Positions 61,898-64,000 of a stretch of 64,000 nt of DNA are shown here, piece after piece. Below the pieces are notes generated by a model. That model was not told the origin of the DNA, made no database searches, and saw nothing but the letters and a program-made list of their open reading frames with translations. Position 1 is the stretch's first letter, and every line of letters starts with the position of its first letter. Origin of the DNA: Bifidobacterium vespertilionis (lineage in GTDB: Bacteria; Actinomycetota; Actinomycetes; Actinomycetales; Bifidobacteriaceae); NCBI RefSeq assembly GCF_008698145.1, contig NZ_RZNZ01000005.1:62001-126000 (forward strand), written 5' to 3'. A program made the translations under genes and the position numbers.

Positions 61898-64000
61898 ATG
61901 CGCATGCTCCGCAAACCTATGTGCCGGTTGATAGTCGTATTCCTGACAGTGGTGGCGATGCTGGCCACCGGCGTCAATATCGTTCCCGAAGCGTTCGGCG
62001 AGACGACGGACGATGCCGCATCGTCCGAGACCGTCCAATCTCCCCGTTCCCCCGAGTCCACGGATGCCGGCATACCCTCCACGTCCAATTCCTCCAATTC
62101 GAACGACGTCAGTCAGGGTGGACAGGAGGTCACCGGCAATTCGAAGTCCGAGATTCGGGTGAACCTGTTCAAGGATGCGAACCATCAACAACCGTTGGAA
62201 AATACCGACAAGGTGCAGGTCGGCGACACAATATACGGCCATATCGTCTGGGATTGGGACGAGAGCGAGAAACCGACGATCGGCGACAACATCCGCTACT
62301 ACACGTTCCCGAAGAACATCACCGTCAAGGACGTGGGATCGGCGAAGAACCCCAAGAACCTGTACGATGCTCGCGGTAACTTAGCCGGCGGCTGGTGGAT
62401 CACGGATGGCGTCGTCTACGGCAAGTGGAACGAGGACTGGCTGAAGGCCAATCCCACGGATGTCGAGTCGTTCGTGAACTTCGACTTCACCCTGAACGAT
62501 GATGGCAGCAACAGCGGTGACAAGGTGGTCATCGATTTCGGCACCAAGGACGAGGACATCACCGTCAACATCGACAAGTCCAAGATCGAGGGCTCCAAGA
62601 CCTACACGATCAATGCCGACGGCACTGTGACGTTCACCGTCAACGTGAAACCCAAGTTCGATGTCAAGAACATGGTCGTCACCGACACGTTGGGCACGAA
62701 TTTCAACTTCGTGAAGGGCAGCTTCAAGCTGGATGGCAAAAGCCTTGATGACGTCACCATCAATGGCCAGAACGCCACAGTCAATCTCGGCGATCTCAAG
62801 GCCAACGCCAAGAACGGCTATAAGCTCACCTACACCGCTACGCTTACTGACGAGGCAAAGAAACTCCTCGCCGAAGGCAAGCTCTCCCAGAACGACTCGA
62901 AGAACACCGCCGAATGGAGCTGGACCGGCTCCGAGACGCCCGGCAAAGCCGAGACCACGCCGTACCTGAACTACCAGATGATCGACAAGAGCAACGGCTC
63001 GCTCGACGGCGACAAGGGCATCAAGTGGATCGTGAACCTCAACAACGGTAACTACAAAGCCGACATGGGCGGTTACACGTTCACCGATACGCTCAAGGAC
63101 GGCCACCACTACACCGGTACATATCAGGTATACAAGGGCAACGATTGGAACAATCCGGTCACCTCCGGCACTCTTGACGGCACCGCCAAGAGCTTCACCT
63201 ACACGTTCCCCAATGACGCCGGTCATGAGCAGTATCACATCGTCTACTACACCGCGCTCGACGATCCGTCCTCGCAGGGGACGGTGAGCAATGGCGCCAC
63301 CATCACACCTCCCGGCAACGATCCAACGAAGCCCGACGGCAGTGACGACGGCACATACACGCCTCAGGACACGAACACCTACATCACCAAGACGCTCGAT
63401 TCCAACACCGCCGCGTCGAACGGCCTGGCGACATGGTCATCGGTCATCGCGACGTCGAAGATGAGCGGCTTCACCGATCCGAAGAAGATCACGTTCACCG
63501 ATAAGCTCTCCGAGCCGAGCGGCACCAAGGCCACGTTCACGTTCTACGGCGAGCCGATACTTGCGCTCGCCGACGGGACCAAGCTCGTCAAGGACACCGA
63601 CTACACGCTCAAGTTCAACAGCGCCAACGACACGATGACCATCACCTTCAAAGGTGACAAGGTCGGGAGTGCGATCGGCCAACAGGACATCAAGGTCACG
63701 TACACGACGGTCTGTGATAGGACGCCCGGCACGTACGACAACAAGGCGAGCGTGAAGTTCAACGGCGTGACCAAGTCCGCCGAGGCCGACTACACAATCG
63801 ACGATGACAACCTCGTGTCCAAGACCGGCTCGATGAAGTGGGACAAGGACTTCGATTGGTCGAAGGTCGATTCGTCGGACAAGACCAAGGGCGCGTGGAT
63901 CGCCACGTGGAAGGTCACGGTGAATGAGGACAACGACCCGTACAACGGTGCCGGCAAGGTGGATCTCAAAGGCCAGCCGATCGTCGTGACCGATACACTG
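61898..64000 (+). CDS. Secreted adhesin-type surface protein, 3' end outside window
   Basis: At least 700 residues with no stop before the edge. Signal peptide MRMLRKPMCRLIVVFLTVVA with cleavage near AFG-ET, then a Ser/Thr/Asn linker. Repeated beta-sandwich domains of the collagen-binding/fibrinogen-adhesin type follow: GDTIYGHIVWDWDESEKPT, KYTFTDTL-like and ITFTDKLSEPSG segments, Lys/Asp/Asn rich, spaced about 150 residues. An LPxTG anchor would be expected beyond the edge but is not seen. ATG 61898 is preferred (GAAGAGA upstream); ATG 61865 and 61904 are in frame. Codon use is less GC-rich than the core genes, which suggests an acquired surface gene. Expression is probably switched by the G10 promoter tract. 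Confidence 0.8.
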   Translation, partial: MRMLRKPMCRLIVVFLTVVAMLATGVNIVPEAFGETTDDAASSETVQSPRSPESTDAGIPSTSNSSNSNDVSQGGQEVTGNSKSEIRVNLFKDANHQQPLENTDKVQVGDTIYGHIVWDWDESEKPTIGDNIRYYTFPKNITVKDVGSAKNPKNLYDARGNLAGGWWITDGVVYGKWNEDWLKANPTDVESFVNFDFTLNDDGSNSGDKVVIDFGTKDEDITVNIDKSKIEGSKTYTINADGTVTFTVNVKPKFDVKNMVVTDTLGTNFNFVKGSFKLDGKSLDDVTINGQNATVNLGDLKANAKNGYKLTYTATLTDEAKKLLAEGKLSQNDSKNTAEWSWTGSETPGKAETTPYLNYQMIDKSNGSLDGDKGIKWIVNLNNGNYKADMGGYTFTDTLKDGHHYTGTYQVYKGNDWNNPVTSGTLDGTAKSFTYTFPNDAGHEQYHIVYYTALDDPSSQGTVSNGATITPPGNDPTKPDGSDDGTYTPQDTNTYITKTLDSNTAASNGLATWSSVIATSKMSGFTDPKKITFTDKLSEPSGTKATFTFYGEPILALADGTKLVKDTDYTLKFNSANDTMTITFKGDKVGSAIGQQDIKVTYTTVCDRTPGTYDNKASVKFNGVTKSAEADYTIDDDNLVSKTGSMKWDKDFDWSKVDSSDKTKGAWIATWKVTVNEDNDPYNGAGKVDLKGQPIVVTDTL

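Overview
The window is a high-GC actinobacterial chromosome segment, most consistent with Bifidobacterium. The evidence is the order fhaA-fhaB-pstP-rodA-pbpA-pknA-pknB in one tightly overlapping cell-wall/division operon (bases 1-8822, minus strand), purine-rich Shine-Dalgarno sites, strong G/C third-position bias, two tandem pairs of YhgE/Pip membrane proteins, and a TelA/XpaC cluster. Species cannot be set from the sequence alone.

Layout. 1-8.8 kb: Ser/Thr kinase, phosphatase, FHA and peptidoglycan operon; pknB runs off the left edge. 9.0-9.8 kb: repeat-rich gap. 9.9-12.5 kb: S9 peptidase. 12.7-17.7 kb: first YhgE pair. 17.7-18.9 kb: repeats. 18.9-20.0 kb: alpha/beta hydrolase. 20.0-21.2 kb: AT-rich foreign patch with a broken secreted-peptide gene and a VanZ-like gene. 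21.2-22.1 kb: dense repeat array. 22.2-27.0 kb: four-gene VWA/solute-binding, XpaC, solute-binding, TelA operon. 27.3-29.7 kb: MsrAB and Hsp20. 30.4-33.3 kb: DMT exporter and a large membrane protein. 33.6-39.6 kb: two GlfT2-like glycosyltransferases around a Wzt-type ABC ATPase. 39.9-45.8 kb: oxidoreductases, most paired with a divergent regulator (HxlR, LysR, MerR). 45.8-48.6 kb: remnants, repeats and a TetR gene split by an IS5-family element. 48.6-53.5 kb: second YhgE pair. 53.6-57.3 kb: remnants, an AAA ATPase and a MarR operon. 57.3-59.8 kb: Rrf2 with a quinone-reductase-like enzyme and an SDR. 60.3-61.6 kb: Abi/HEPN gene. 61.9 kb to the right edge: a secreted adhesin behind a poly-G promoter.

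How the genes work together. The left operon couples signalling (PknA/PknB, PstP, FHA readers) to septal or lateral wall synthesis (RodA, PbpA). The middle is envelope work: YhgE proteins, the TelA system, and polysaccharide transfer and export. The right 20 kb is accessory: small regulator/enzyme cassettes separated by four same-direction copies of a sequence resembling the 3' end of a tRNA, plus gene wreckage, an insertion sequence and a likely phase-variable adhesin.

The intergenic DNA is unusual. At least four families of short motifs occur in it. Two of them (CAAACTGGGCAGATC and GTGACCCGGCGTG) share an architecture in which forward copies lie left of a palindromic core and inverted copies lie right of it. 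I do not recognise these families. They, the tRNA-end-like scars, the DUF3800-type RNA remnants and the poly-G promoter are the observations most worth following up.
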